Shown: positions 1 to 8,555 of the stretch, piece by piece
Numbering within the stretch: the first letter of the stretch is position 1
How the letters are laid out: the number at the start of each line of letters is the position of its first letter
Origin: an uncultured Planktomarina sp.
GTDB taxonomy: Bacteria; Pseudomonadota; Alphaproteobacteria; Rhodobacterales; Rhodobacteraceae
Direction of reading: 5' to 3'
Length of the DNA stretch: 64,000 nucleotides
NCBI GenBank assembly: GCA_905182455.1
Contig: CAJJBJ010000002.1
Coordinates: 868,001 to 932,000 of the forward strand
Translations under genes and position numbers: made by a program
Notes under the pieces: model-generated
What the model was told of the DNA's origin: nothing
The model's input: the letters and a program-made list of their open reading frames with translations, nothing else
Databases searched by the model: none

Positions 1-1
1 T

Positions 2-307
2 TCACTGGTGCGAGTGCCGCAATGGACCGAAGGCATGACCGCAGGCGCGGGCTGGATTGCGCTGGCCATCGTTGTATTTGCGAGTTGGAAACCAGCACGC
101 GTTCTCCTTGGTGCCTATCTTTTTGGCGGAGTAGCCGTATTACAGTTGAATCTTCAAGCTGCGGGGGTATCAATTCCAGTTGAGTATTTGTCTATGTCGC
201 CGTATCTTATAACAATCATAGTGTTGGTTGTGATGTCTACTAATCGCGCAAAGTCAGCACTGAATGCACCCGCGGCCCTTGGCCGTGTGTTCCACGCCTC
301 ACGCTGA
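2..307 (+). CDS. ABC transporter permease, BMP/nucleoside type (C-terminal end only)
   Basis: Partial gene entering from the left edge; the frame is open to the first base. The residues visible, WTEGMTAGAGWIALAIVVF followed by a hydrophobic segment and GAYLFGG, match the C-terminal half of inner-membrane permeases of the BMP-linked ABC family (NupQ/YufQ type), where a GMTAGRGWIALA-like stretch is typical. Two hydrophobic helices can be seen, roughly residues 10-40 and 60-80 of the fragment. The gene ends 24 bases before the BMP-family binding protein on the same strand, so it is very likely the upstream permease of that transporter. Its full length and start are outside the window. Confidence 0.85.
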   Translation, partial: SLVRVPQWTEGMTAGAGWIALAIVVFASWKPARVLLGAYLFGGVAVLQLNLQAAGVSIPVEYLSMSPYLITIIVLVVMSTNRAKSALNAPAALGRVFHASR

Positions 308-331
308 GGTCTTTTAACTGGGGGAAACCTA

Positions 332-1414
332 ATGAAATTAAAATCCATTCTGGCCAGCGCTGCGCTGGCTATGACAGCGGCCACTGGCACGCTGGCTGAA
401 ACAACCAAAGTCGGTTTTGTTTATGTAGGCCCCGTCGGTGATGGCGGCTGGACATATGAGCACGACAAAGGCCGCGAAGCGGTTGTAGCTGCTTTTGGTG
501 ACAAAGTTGAAACCATGTACGTCGAAAGTGTTCCAGAGGGTCCAGACGCTGAACGCGTTATGACCGATATGGCGCTGAAAGGTGCTGATCTGATTTTCAC
601 AACCTCCTTTGGCTATATGGACCAAACAATCAATGTTGCGGCCAAATTCCCAAATGTGAAATTTGAGCATGCCACAGGTTATAAGCAATCTGACAACGTA
701 TCTATTTACTCTGCACGCTTCTATGAAGGCCGTGCGGTTCAAGGCCACATTGCCGGTCACATGACCAAATCAAACATCGTAGGCTATATTGGCTCCTTCC
801 CGATTCCAGAAGTAATTCGGGGCATCAACGCCGCGTACATTCATGCAAAAGCTGTAAACCCTGACGTTCAGTTCAAAATCATCTGGGCCTACACTTGGTT
901 TGACCCAACAAAAGAGGCAGATGCCGCAAAAGTTCTGATCGAACAGGGCGCGGATGTTGTGTTGCAACATACAGACTCCACTGCTCCGCAAGCCGCAGCG
1001 CAAGCCGCGGGCAACGTGATCACGTTTGGCCAAGCCTCCGACATGGCTGCCTACGGTCCAAAGCCACGTGTATCTTCCATCATTGACAACTGGGGACCTT
1101 ACTACATAGCCCGCACACAAGCGGTTATGGATGGCACATGGGCCTCCACAAGCACCTGGGATGGTATTGGCGCTGGAATGGTTGGCATTGGCGAAATCAC
1201 AAGTGCGGTTCCGGCAGATGTGAAAGCCTCCGCTGAGGCGCTGCGTGACAGCTTAGCAGACGGATCTTACCACGCATTTACAGGTCCGTTAAATAAGCAA
1301 GACGGTTCTGTTTGGTTGAAGGCTGGTGAAACAGCAGCAGATTATGCTGGACCTGAAGGCTTGGCTGAAATGGGTTTCTACCTTGAAGGCATTGACAGCG
1401 AAGTTCCCAACTAA
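332..1414 (+). CDS. BMP-family ABC transporter substrate-binding protein
   Basis: A 360-aa periplasmic binding protein of the basic membrane protein (BMP/PnrA) family, which usually feeds nucleosides or related small molecules to an ABC importer. The first 22 residues form a signal peptide ending TGTLA, with no lipobox cysteine, so the protein should be free in the periplasm. The BMP signature is visible as VGFVYVGPVGDGGWTYEHDKG near the N-terminus and the FTTSFGYMD segment near residue 90. A purine-rich ribosome site (ggggg) lies eight bases before the ATG. It follows the permease fragment and ends at a strong terminator, so it is the last gene of its transporter operon. The substrate cannot be read from sequence; the flanking amine and amino-acid oxidases hint at something other than a nucleoside. 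Confidence 0.9.
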   Translation: MKLKSILASAALAMTAATGTLAETTKVGFVYVGPVGDGGWTYEHDKGREAVVAAFGDKVETMYVESVPEGPDAERVMTDMALKGADLIFTTSFGYMDQTINVAAKFPNVKFEHATGYKQSDNVSIYSARFYEGRAVQGHIAGHMTKSNIVGYIGSFPIPEVIRGINAAYIHAKAVNPDVQFKIIWAYTWFDPTKEADAAKVLIEQGADVVLQHTDSTAPQAAAQAAGNVITFGQASDMAAYGPKPRVSSIIDNWGPYYIARTQAVMDGTWASTSTWDGIGAGMVGIGEITSAVPADVKASAEALRDSLADGSYHAFTGPLNKQDGSVWLKAGETAADYAGPEGLAEMGFYLEGIDSEVPN

Positions 1415-1437
1415 AACACAGATCCTTAATTGGATTG

Positions 1438-1471
1438 AAAAAGGGGGCCTCTGGCCTCCTTTTTTGCTTTT
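1438..1471 (+). terminator. Rho-independent terminator of the BMP operon
   Basis: Arms 1441-1449 (AAGGGGGCC) and 1453-1461 (GGCCTCCTT) pair over nine bases with one G-T wobble around a TCT loop. A-rich sequence precedes the stem and TTTTGCTTTT follows it. It lies 24 bases after the BMP binding-protein stop. Confidence 0.9.
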
Positions 1472-1501
1472 AGATTGACGGTTCTTATGCATGATTGGGG
1501 C

Positions 1502-2578
1502 ATGTTAGATTTTTTGATCATAGGCGGCGGGATCGCCGGTATCTCCTCAGCGGCCCGGCTTTCCGAGTATGGCAGCTGCCTTGTGTTGGAGCGCGAGGCG
1601 CATCTGGCATATCATTCCTCAGGAAGGTCCGCCGCACTTTATGAGGAAAATTATGGCAGCACCTCCACCATCGCGCTTGCCAAAGCTGGGCGCGGAGATT
1701 GGGATGATCTGCTATCTGGTGTTCGAAGCCCACGCGGCTTTATGTTGGTCTGTTTGCGTGGAGAAGAGGCGCAATTTGAAACAGACCGCCGACATATGGG
1801 CCTGACCGAGTTGACCGTGGCCGAAGCAAAAAACTTGGTGCCAATCTTAAACACAGATGACGTGATGCGGGCCGCGATGAGCACAACCGCTCAAGATATC
1901 GATACAGACATGATGCTGCAACGTTTTGTCGGTCTGCTGCGCACCAACGGCGGGCAGGTTGAAACCAATCAAACGGTGCAGGCTATTACCAAGATTTCCG
2001 AGGGCTGGCAGGTCGATACCAACCAAGGTCAATTCACCGCGCGCAAAGTGATCAATGCCGCCGGAGCCTGGGGTGATGAAATTGCAAAACTTGCGGGTAT
2101 TCCCGAGATTGGCCTCACCCCAATGCGCCGCAGCGTGGCACGTTTGGCAGCCCCCGGTGGGTTGGACGTTCAATCATGGCCGATGCTCTTTGGTCCAGGC
2201 GAGCGTTGGTTTGCAAAGGCCGATGCCGGTGCCTTGATCGTCTCTCTGGCCGAAGAAGCCCCTAGCCCAGCCATGGATGCTTGGGCGTATGATATAGATT
2301 TAGCGGAGGCATTAGCACGCTACCAAGACTATGTCACCGAGCCGGTCACGCGACCAATTTCCTCTTGGGCCGGCCTGCGCACCTTCGCGCCAGACCGTAA
2401 TTTGGTGTTGGGCCCTGCCCCTCAGGACGACAGTTTTGTCTGGGTTGTAGGCCAAGGAGGCTACGGTTTCTTTACCGCGCCAGCAGCCTCGCAATTTGTG
2501 GTCGATATGGCCCTTGGCCACGCAACCGCTCTGAGCGAAGATATCATGGCGCAGTTGAGCCCGAGGCGGTTTTTCTGA
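1502..2578 (+). CDS. FAD-dependent oxidoreductase, D-arginine/D-amino-acid dehydrogenase (DauA)-like
   Basis: A 358-aa protein of the DAO superfamily, which oxidises the carbon-nitrogen bond of amino acids or amines with FAD. The FAD-binding GGGIAG sits at residues 8-13, followed by LEREAHLAYHSSGRSAAL and later INAAGAWGD and VVGQGGYGFFTAPA. This order and wording closely resembles the D-arginine dehydrogenase DauA, so a D-amino-acid dehydrogenase is my best reading; the exact substrate is inference. ATG 1502 was chosen because it places the glycine motif seven residues in, as is usual; ATG 1487 and TTG 1475 are also in frame, but TTG 1475 almost abuts the terminator. It is probably expressed separately from the upstream transporter and is convergent with the next gene. 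Confidence 0.85.
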   Translation: MLDFLIIGGGIAGISSAARLSEYGSCLVLEREAHLAYHSSGRSAALYEENYGSTSTIALAKAGRGDWDDLLSGVRSPRGFMLVCLRGEEAQFETDRRHMGLTELTVAEAKNLVPILNTDDVMRAAMSTTAQDIDTDMMLQRFVGLLRTNGGQVETNQTVQAITKISEGWQVDTNQGQFTARKVINAAGAWGDEIAKLAGIPEIGLTPMRRSVARLAAPGGLDVQSWPMLFGPGERWFAKADAGALIVSLAEEAPSPAMDAWAYDIDLAEALARYQDYVTEPVTRPISSWAGLRTFAPDRNLVLGPAPQDDSFVWVVGQGGYGFFTAPAASQFVVDMALGHATALSEDIMAQLSPRRFF

Positions 2579-2590
2579 TCGCATCCGTAA

Positions 2591-2623
2591 CAGCATGGGC
2601 GAGACATAGTCCCGCCCATGCTG
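2591..2623. terminator. Bidirectional terminator-like stem-loop
   Basis: A perfect 11-base inverted repeat, arms 2591-2601 (CAGCATGGGCG) and 2613-2623 (CGCCCATGCTG), with an 11-base loop, fills the gap between two convergent stop codons. The T-run is short, so it may work as a 3'-end stabiliser as well as a terminator. Confidence 0.75.
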
Positions 2624-2624
2624 T

Positions 2625-5123
2625 TTAGCCGTCCAAGCGGATATTTACGTTTTTCGGATCATAGGGGCTGTCTTCCACGACTTCGCAATCCCAAAGTTGA
2701 TCTTGAATTTTTACCTGCAATTTCGTGCCTGGTAATGCAAACTCTGGTGTGACATAGCCCATGCCAATCGATTTTTCAAAATGCACAGAATAGCCGCCAG
2801 AGGTGAGACGGCCAACGCGCGTATCACCATGATACAACACCTCACGGCCCCAAGGGTCCGCATCACTTGGGCCATCAATCAGCAGCGTGCAACACTTCAC
2901 CCGAACCCCGATAGCCTTCATCGCGTCTTTGCCATTGAACTCTTTCGATAGATCAACAAAGCGCGGCAAGTCTGCTTCAACCGGCGTAGCGTCACGCCCC
3001 AATTCCGTTCCAAAAGCGCGGTAAGACTTCTCTTGGCGTAGCCAGTTTTGCGCCCGTGCGCCAACCAGCTTCATTCCATGTTTTTGACCGGCCTTTTCCA
3101 GCAAATCGAAAAGGTAGTTTTGCATCTCCATCGGGTGGTGTAACTCCCAGCCCAGCTCTCCCGTATACGCCACACGGATCGCATTAACCGGACACATCCC
3201 CAGCTCAATCTGCTTGGCCGATAGCCATGGGAACCGCTTGTTAGACAAGGCCGTCGCAGGTTCAGGATCATTGATGATGTCAGCCAATACAGCGCGCGAC
3301 TTAGGCCCAGCGATGGCAAAAACACCCCATTGCGTGGTCACATTCTGAAGCTCAATGCGGCCAAATTCAATTTCTTTGTCTTCAATGGCCTTTTTCAGAT
3401 AATCGTGATCATAAGATGTCCATGCCCCGGCGGAGACAAGATAGTACTCCTGCTCAGACAACCTTACAATGGTGTATTCGGTGCGGGTGGTCCCATGACC
3501 TGTCAAAGCATACGTGAGATTGATCCGGCCAATGCGCGGCAGTTTATTGCATGTAAACCAATCCAAAAATGCAGTTGCGCCCGAACCTTTTACAATATGT
3601 TTGGTGAAGGCCGTGGCGTCCACAAGCCCCACACCTTCACGAATAGCCTTGGCCTCATCCACAGCATATTGCCACCAGCCGCCGCGGCGAAAGCTTCGGG
3701 ACTTTTCATCAAAGTCTTGCGGCGAATCGAGTGGGCCAAAGTAATTGGGACGCTCCCATCCATTCACCCAACCAAATTGCGCGCCACGGGCCTTTTGCCT
3801 ATCATAGGCAGGTGCGGTACGCAGCGGGCGAGCCGCCGGGCGTTCTTCATCGGGGTGGTGCAAAACATAGACGTGATCATAGCATTCTTCGTTTTTGCGC
3901 ATAGCAAATTCGGTGGTCATCCAATCACCGTAGCGTTTTGGATCAAGACTGGCCATGTCAATTTCAGCCTCTCCATCCACCATCATCTGCGCCATATAAT
4001 AGCCGGTGCCCCCGGCCGCTGTGATGCCAAAGCTAAAGCCTTCCGCCAGCCACATATTGCGCAAACCCGGCGCCGGCCCCACCAATGGGTTTCCGTCAGG
4101 GGTGTAGCAAATAGGGCCGTTAAAGTCGTCTTTCAGCCCACTTTCTTCACAGGACGGAACCCGGTGGATCATCGACATATATTGTTCTTCAATCCGGTCG
4201 AGCGCGAGGGGAAAGAGATCCGCTCTAAAACTGTCAGGCACCCCATGTTCAAACCGGGCTGGGGCATCTTTTTCATAAACCCCAAGGATCCAGCCGCCAC
4301 GTTCCTCACGAACATAGCTTTGCGCATCCGCATCCCTGATCACCGGATGTTCTGGATTGCCCGCCGCGCGGTACTCCACCAATGCCGGATCTTTTTCCAG
4401 CACCACGAATTGATGTTCAACCGGAATAGCCGGAATTTTAATACCCAGCATTTTAGCCGTACGTTGCGCGTGATTGCCAGAGGCCGTCACCACATGCTCC
4501 GCCGTGATCACAACTTGCTCATCAGACGCGACAAGGTTGCCACCCTTTTCTATCATCTTAGTGCAAGTCACCTCCCAATGGCTGCCAGTCCATTCGAACC
4601 TATCGGCTTGCCATCTGCGTTCAATCGTAACGCCCAGCTGGCGTGCACCTTTGGCCATCGCCATGGTGACATCGGCTGGGTTAATATAGCCGTCGGTGTG
4701 ATGATACAGCGCGCCTTTGAGATCTTCAGTGCGGATCAAGGGCCATTTCACTTTGATTTCGTCAGGCGTCATAAATACATAAGGTACGCCGCAGGTTTCT
4801 GCAGTGGAGGCATAGAGCTTATATTCGTCCATCCGCTCATTAGTCTGTGCCATGCGCAGATTACCTACAACCGCAAAGCCCGCATTCAAACCAGTTTCAG
4901 CTTCGAGGGCCTTGTAAAAATCGACTGAGTATTTATGGATATGCGTCGTCGCATAAGACATGTTGAACAAGGGCAAAAGCCCCGCCGCATGCCACGTAGA
5001 TCCAGAGGTTAGCTCATCACGTTCGATCAGCATAGTGTCCCAGCTGCGTTTCCCCAAATGATAGGCAATAGAGGTCCCAACCGCACCGCCACCAACAACC
5101 AAAGCTTTTACTTGCGTCTTCAT
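2625..5123 (-). CDS. FAD oxidoreductase-GcvT fusion, dimethylglycine/sarcosine dehydrogenase family
   Basis: An 832-aa two-domain enzyme. Residues 1 to about 390 are a DAO-type FAD domain with GGGAVG at 11-16 and GSTWHAAGL at 41-49; His45 matches the residue that carries covalent FAD in dimethylglycine and sarcosine dehydrogenases. The rest is a FAO/GcvT aminomethyltransferase domain that passes the released one-carbon unit to tetrahydrofolate (YTGELGWELHHP, then ALRQEK-like WLRQEKSYRAFG). The family oxidatively demethylates N-methylated glycines or related amines. ATG 5123 was chosen over an upstream GTG/ATG because AAGGGAG lies about ten bases before it and the glycine motif then falls near the N-terminus. 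It is monocistronic, facing the DauA-like gene. The exact substrate is open. Confidence 0.88.
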   Translation of the reverse strand: MKTQVKALVVGGGAVGTSIAYHLGKRSWDTMLIERDELTSGSTWHAAGLLPLFNMSYATTHIHKYSVDFYKALEAETGLNAGFAVVGNLRMAQTNERMDEYKLYASTAETCGVPYVFMTPDEIKVKWPLIRTEDLKGALYHHTDGYINPADVTMAMAKGARQLGVTIERRWQADRFEWTGSHWEVTCTKMIEKGGNLVASDEQVVITAEHVVTASGNHAQRTAKMLGIKIPAIPVEHQFVVLEKDPALVEYRAAGNPEHPVIRDADAQSYVREERGGWILGVYEKDAPARFEHGVPDSFRADLFPLALDRIEEQYMSMIHRVPSCEESGLKDDFNGPICYTPDGNPLVGPAPGLRNMWLAEGFSFGITAAGGTGYYMAQMMVDGEAEIDMASLDPKRYGDWMTTEFAMRKNEECYDHVYVLHHPDEERPAARPLRTAPAYDRQKARGAQFGWVNGWERPNYFGPLDSPQDFDEKSRSFRRGGWWQYAVDEAKAIREGVGLVDATAFTKHIVKGSGATAFLDWFTCNKLPRIGRINLTYALTGHGTTRTEYTIVRLSEQEYYLVSAGAWTSYDHDYLKKAIEDKEIEFGRIELQNVTTQWGVFAIAGPKSRAVLADIINDPEPATALSNKRFPWLSAKQIELGMCPVNAIRVAYTGELGWELHHPMEMQNYLFDLLEKAGQKHGMKLVGARAQNWLRQEKSYRAFGTELGRDATPVEADLPRFVDLSKEFNGKDAMKAIGVRVKCCTLLIDGPSDADPWGREVLYHGDTRVGRLTSGGYSVHFEKSIGMGYVTPEFALPGTKLQVKIQDQLWDCEVVEDSPYDPKNVNIRLDG

Positions 5124-5358
5124 CGCGAACGACTCCCTTACACGTTGAGTATACATTGCCTTAACTCGCCCCAAAAGAGGAAGACTTGCCGACCTCCCAG
5201 TTGCAAAAACCGACCTTGAAAAAATTCTCTGGGTGGCTGGGGGGTGAAATTAATAATATTTACGTTCAAATTTTTGCCAGCACACACAATCAGCAATATG
5301 GCAAACAGAGTCAGAAAATATATTTTACAATCCAAATAAGTTAAAAGAAGTGCGAAAA

Positions 5359-6387
5359 TCACATGGTTTTTATTTGGCTGGATTTATAAGTTGGCAAAAT
5401 ATCACCATTCTGTGGCGTGGCCTCGTAGACGCCTCGAGCAATTGCTCGACTTAAGCAGGATGCTGCTGCAATACTTAAATCACGAAACACATTATGATCG
5501 ACAACGCCCCTGGTGGTAGAAATGCCAAAAATTAAATCTCCATCAAGAGGCATATGTGATGGAACAATGGCCCGAGCAATCCCATCATGAGCCGTAACAG
5601 CTAGCCGATGACATTGTGTTTTGCTTAAAGGCGCATCCGTGGCAACAATCGCGATCGTTGTATTAGACATTTCAACATTGGAAATCATCATTGCCATTTC
5701 TTTTGGGCTTTGTTTGAAACTAAAATTAGTAGTCTCGGGGTCCGTACCCATCCCACCAAACTCGTCAAACAGCTCAAAAGGTGCTGCCCAAAAATGTTTA
5801 CCACTACTGCTGGTGACGCTCCCAATAGGATTTGCTACAACTAAAGCTCCTATTGTATAGCCATTTTCCAAAATCACCGAAGCCGAACCCAATCCGCCCT
5901 TTTGCATCGCAGCCAGAGCACCTACACCGGCTCCGACTGTTCCAAGCTCAAAATCAAGAGACACATTTTCAAGCGCTTTACGCCCCAATTCACGATATGG
6001 ATTTTCGACCCAGTCCTTTTTTCCACCATTAATTAAATCAAAAATAATTGCACCAGGCACGACTGGAACCCGCATTGGGCCCACGGGAAAACCACGGCCC
6101 ATTTTGCGTAAACCATCCATTACACCCGAGCAGGCATCAAGACCAAAGGCAGATCCGCCTGACAAAACTAGAGCATCTATTTGATCAACCGTTTTATCAG
6201 GCGCTAAAAGATCCGTCTCTTTTGTTCCTGGAGCTCCCCCCATGACATGTACACTCGCGGTGAATGGAGCGTTTCCAACCAAAACTGTGCTACCAGTCTT
6301 GATGAAACAATCTTGAGAGCTTCCGACTCTGAGCCCGGCAACATCTGTTATTAAATTTCTTAGACCTGGTTTAAATACAACGCCCAC
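5359..6387 (-). CDS. P1 (S58/DmpA) family N-terminal nucleophile peptidase
   Basis: A 342-aa member of the DmpA/beta-peptidyl aminopeptidase family, which removes N-terminal residues from small peptides, amides or esters after self-cleavage. GLRNLITDVAGLRVG opens the protein and GTVGAGVGA marks the core. MSNTTIAIVATDAP places Asn242-Thr243 where these enzymes cut themselves, so a Thr nucleophile is expected, as in ThnT. GTG 6387 is preferred because GGAGG lies six bases upstream; ATG 6405 in the same frame is possible, and either start overlaps the SDR gene. It is the last gene of a leftward eight-gene run that begins with a deacylase and an importer, so it probably acts in the cytoplasm on an imported amide or peptide. 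Confidence 0.88.
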   Translation of the reverse strand: MGVVFKPGLRNLITDVAGLRVGSSQDCFIKTGSTVLVGNAPFTASVHVMGGAPGTKETDLLAPDKTVDQIDALVLSGGSAFGLDACSGVMDGLRKMGRGFPVGPMRVPVVPGAIIFDLINGGKKDWVENPYRELGRKALENVSLDFELGTVGAGVGALAAMQKGGLGSASVILENGYTIGALVVANPIGSVTSSSGKHFWAAPFELFDEFGGMGTDPETTNFSFKQSPKEMAMMISNVEMSNTTIAIVATDAPLSKTQCHRLAVTAHDGIARAIVPSHMPLDGDLIFGISTTRGVVDHNVFRDLSIAAASCLSRAIARGVYEATPQNGDILPTYKSSQIKTM

Positions 6388-7123
6388 CGTCCACCTCCAC
6401 GGCAATCCCAGTTATCATGGATGCCTCATCTGAGCATAAAAAACAGGCCGCATTGCCCATGTCTTCTGGTGTTGAAAAACGACCAATTGGAATTGTTGAA
6501 AGAAATTTTGCACGTACTTCCGGAGTATCTTCGCCCATAAATGACTTCAAAAGCGGCGTCTCGCCTGCGACTGGATTGATGGCGTTTACCCGAATACCCG
6601 ACGGGGCAAGTTCAACGGCCATACCTTTCGTCGCCGTAATCATCCAACCTTTAGATGAATTATACCAAGTCAAGCGCGGCCTTGGCGAAACGCCTCCCGT
6701 GGAGGCCACATTCAAGATTACACCAGAGCTACGCACTTTGAAATGCGGGACGAATGCCTGCGCTGTCAGATAAACCGATTTAATATTAACGTTATAAACC
6801 TTCTCAAAATCGGCCATCGTCACATCCTCCAGCTCAAGAGGTAAATGTGTTACACCAGCATTATTCACCAAAATATCTAAATGTCCAAATGCATTTAAAA
6901 CAGAATCTCTCATCTCTAAAACGCTGCCTGAATTGGACACGTCGCAAAGTTGAGCAATGCCTCCAATTTCGGTTGCAATCTCATGCGCAACCTCAAAATT
7001 TAGATCAGCGACCATAACTTGCGCCCCTTCGGCGGCAAATTTTCTAGCAATACCCGCACCAAATCCAGATGCTCCACCAGTCACGATTGCAGTTTTACCT
7101 TTAAGTCTCATTAAATCATCCAT
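6371..7123 (-). CDS. SDR family NAD(P)-dependent oxidoreductase
   Basis: A 250-aa classical short-chain dehydrogenase. The dinucleotide site TGGASGFG is at residues 15-22, NNAG near 87-90, and the catalytic set Ser141, Tyr154 and Lys158 (YNSSK) is complete; the protein ends VEVDGG plus a short tail as usual. It interconverts an alcohol and a ketone or aldehyde with NAD(P)H; an acidic residue (Asp40) after the second strand hints at NAD preference. ATG 7123 overlaps the aldehyde dehydrogenase stop by eight bases, so the two are translationally coupled. An alcohol dehydrogenase beside an aldehyde dehydrogenase suggests stepwise oxidation of an alcohol side product of the imported substrate; this pairing is inference. 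Confidence 0.92.
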   Translation of the reverse strand: MDDLMRLKGKTAIVTGGASGFGAGIARKFAAEGAQVMVADLNFEVAHEIATEIGGIAQLCDVSNSGSVLEMRDSVLNAFGHLDILVNNAGVTHLPLELEDVTMADFEKVYNVNIKSVYLTAQAFVPHFKVRSSGVILNVASTGGVSPRPRLTWYNSSKGWMITATKGMAVELAPSGIRVNAINPVAGETPLLKSFMGEDTPEVRAKFLSTIPIGRFSTPEDMGNAACFLCSDEASMITGIAVEVDGGRCI

Positions 7124-8555
7124 GCCACGCAGCTACTGTTTTCAGAGATGAAAAACCATAAAGCGCTTCAAAGCCCTTTTCACGCCCATGCCCTGACTTA
7201 CCCACACCGCCGAAGGGTAATTCAACTCCACCACCGGCGCCATAATTATTAATGAATACTTGGCCAGATCTTAACATTTTGGCTAACCTCATTTGTCGCC
7301 CTCCATCTTTTGTCCAGATTGACGCCACCAAACCATAATCGGTGCTATTGGCAATTTTTAAAGCTTCCGCTTCGGTCCCGAATGGAATTATGACCTGTAC
7401 AGGACCAAAAATTTCATCACGCGCTAACAAATGGTCGGGAGGGACATCTTTGAATAGAGTTGGCCGAACAAAAAATCCGTCGGCTTCAGACACGATACTG
7501 CCTTGGGCCGTAATTATTAGATCAGACCCTTTATTAATAAAATCAGACACTATCTGTTTTTGCCGCGCGGAAATGAGAGGGCCAACAGACAAATCATCCA
7601 TAGCAGCACCAACATTGAGTTGAGAATAAGCCTCTGACATACGGGTGCAAACTATATCGTAGACACCTTTTTGAACGAGGATGCGGCTGGACGCAGAACA
7701 GGTTTGCCCAGCATTTTGAATTCCAGCATTTACCAAAAATGGCAACGCCCGCTCCAAATCAGCATCGTCAAAAACTAATTGAGGTGACTTGCCTCCAAGT
7801 TCAAGCGTCACAGGAATAACGTTTTTTGCTGCGGAGGCTTGGATCATCTGGCCCGTGCTAACAGAACCTGTAAAGGAAATATGTTGAATGTCCGAGTGGG
7901 AAGAAAGTGCAGCACCCGCTTCCGAGCCTAAGCCCGTCACCACATTCAATGCACCGGCTGGCAGCCCCGCTTCTTGCGCAATCGCAGCAAAAGCCAAAGC
8001 AGTAAGACAAGCATCCTCGGCAGGCTTTAAAACACAAGCGTTCCCCATGGCCAGAGCTGCCCCCACGGATCGGCCAACAATTTGCATTGGATAATTCCAC
8101 GGAACTATATGGCCCGTCACACCGTGCGGTTCTCGAATTGTATAAACTGTGTATCCATTCAGATAAGGAATTGTTTCGCCAGTGATTTTATCGGCTGCGC
8201 CACCATAAAACTCCATGTATCGCGCAAGTGCTACGGCATCTGAGCGCGCCTGAGACAAAGGTTTCCCAACATCCATTGCTTCAATTTTTGCGAGATCCTC
8301 TACATATCTGAGAACAGCGATGCCCACCTTTATAAGTATACGTCCCCTCTCGAGTGCGCTCATTGCGCCCCATTCTCCATCCAAAGAAGTTTGAGCAGCC
8401 TTGACGGCAGCGTCAATATCAGCGGCACTCCCCCGAGCTATACTGAAAATAGACCTATTTGTAGAAGGATCAATCACTTCGATTTCAGCATCGGCCGCAA
8501 CCCACACTCCTCCAATAAAGTTATGGGCTCTTGGAATATTAAATGACTTCAACAT
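7116..8555 (-). CDS. Aldehyde dehydrogenase family protein
   Basis: A 479-aa NAD(P)-dependent aldehyde dehydrogenase of normal length. Catalytic residues are visible: Asn154 in VPWNYPMQ, Glu252 in TLELGGKSP and Cys286 in NAGQTCSASS; GSVSTG near residue 230 binds the cofactor. It oxidises an aldehyde to its acid. ATG 8555 was chosen because AGAGGT lies upstream and the protein then begins at the usual distance from HNFIGG; an in-frame upstream codon at 8591 lies deeper in the ABC ATPase gene. The start overlaps the end of the ATPase gene by 17 bases. It sits mid-operon between the importer and the SDR gene. The substrate cannot be told from sequence. Confidence 0.92.
   Translation of the reverse strand: MLKSFNIPRAHNFIGGVWVAADAEIEVIDPSTNRSIFSIARGSAADIDAAVKAAQTSLDGEWGAMSALERGRILIKVGIAVLRYVEDLAKIEAMDVGKPLSQARSDAVALARYMEFYGGAADKITGETIPYLNGYTVYTIREPHGVTGHIVPWNYPMQIVGRSVGAALAMGNACVLKPAEDACLTALAFAAIAQEAGLPAGALNVVTGLGSEAGAALSSHSDIQHISFTGSVSTGQMIQASAAKNVIPVTLELGGKSPQLVFDDADLERALPFLVNAGIQNAGQTCSASSRILVQKGVYDIVCTRMSEAYSQLNVGAAMDDLSVGPLISARQKQIVSDFINKGSDLIITAQGSIVSEADGFFVRPTLFKDVPPDHLLARDEIFGPVQVIIPFGTEAEALKIANSTDYGLVASIWTKDGGRQMRLAKMLRSGQVFINNYGAGGGVELPFGGVGKSGHGREKGFEALYGFSSLKTVAAWHG

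Noticed and set aside
3330-4928. A 532-codon frame on the + strand
   Set aside because: It is entirely antisense to the FAD-GcvT gene, whose motifs are unmistakable, and its translation has no protein-like features.
5124-5358. Possible glycine riboswitch upstream of the FAD-GcvT gene
   Set aside because: The 235-base gap has a repeated GGTCGG but none of the conserved glycine riboswitch core that I would expect; it is treated as plain promoter region.
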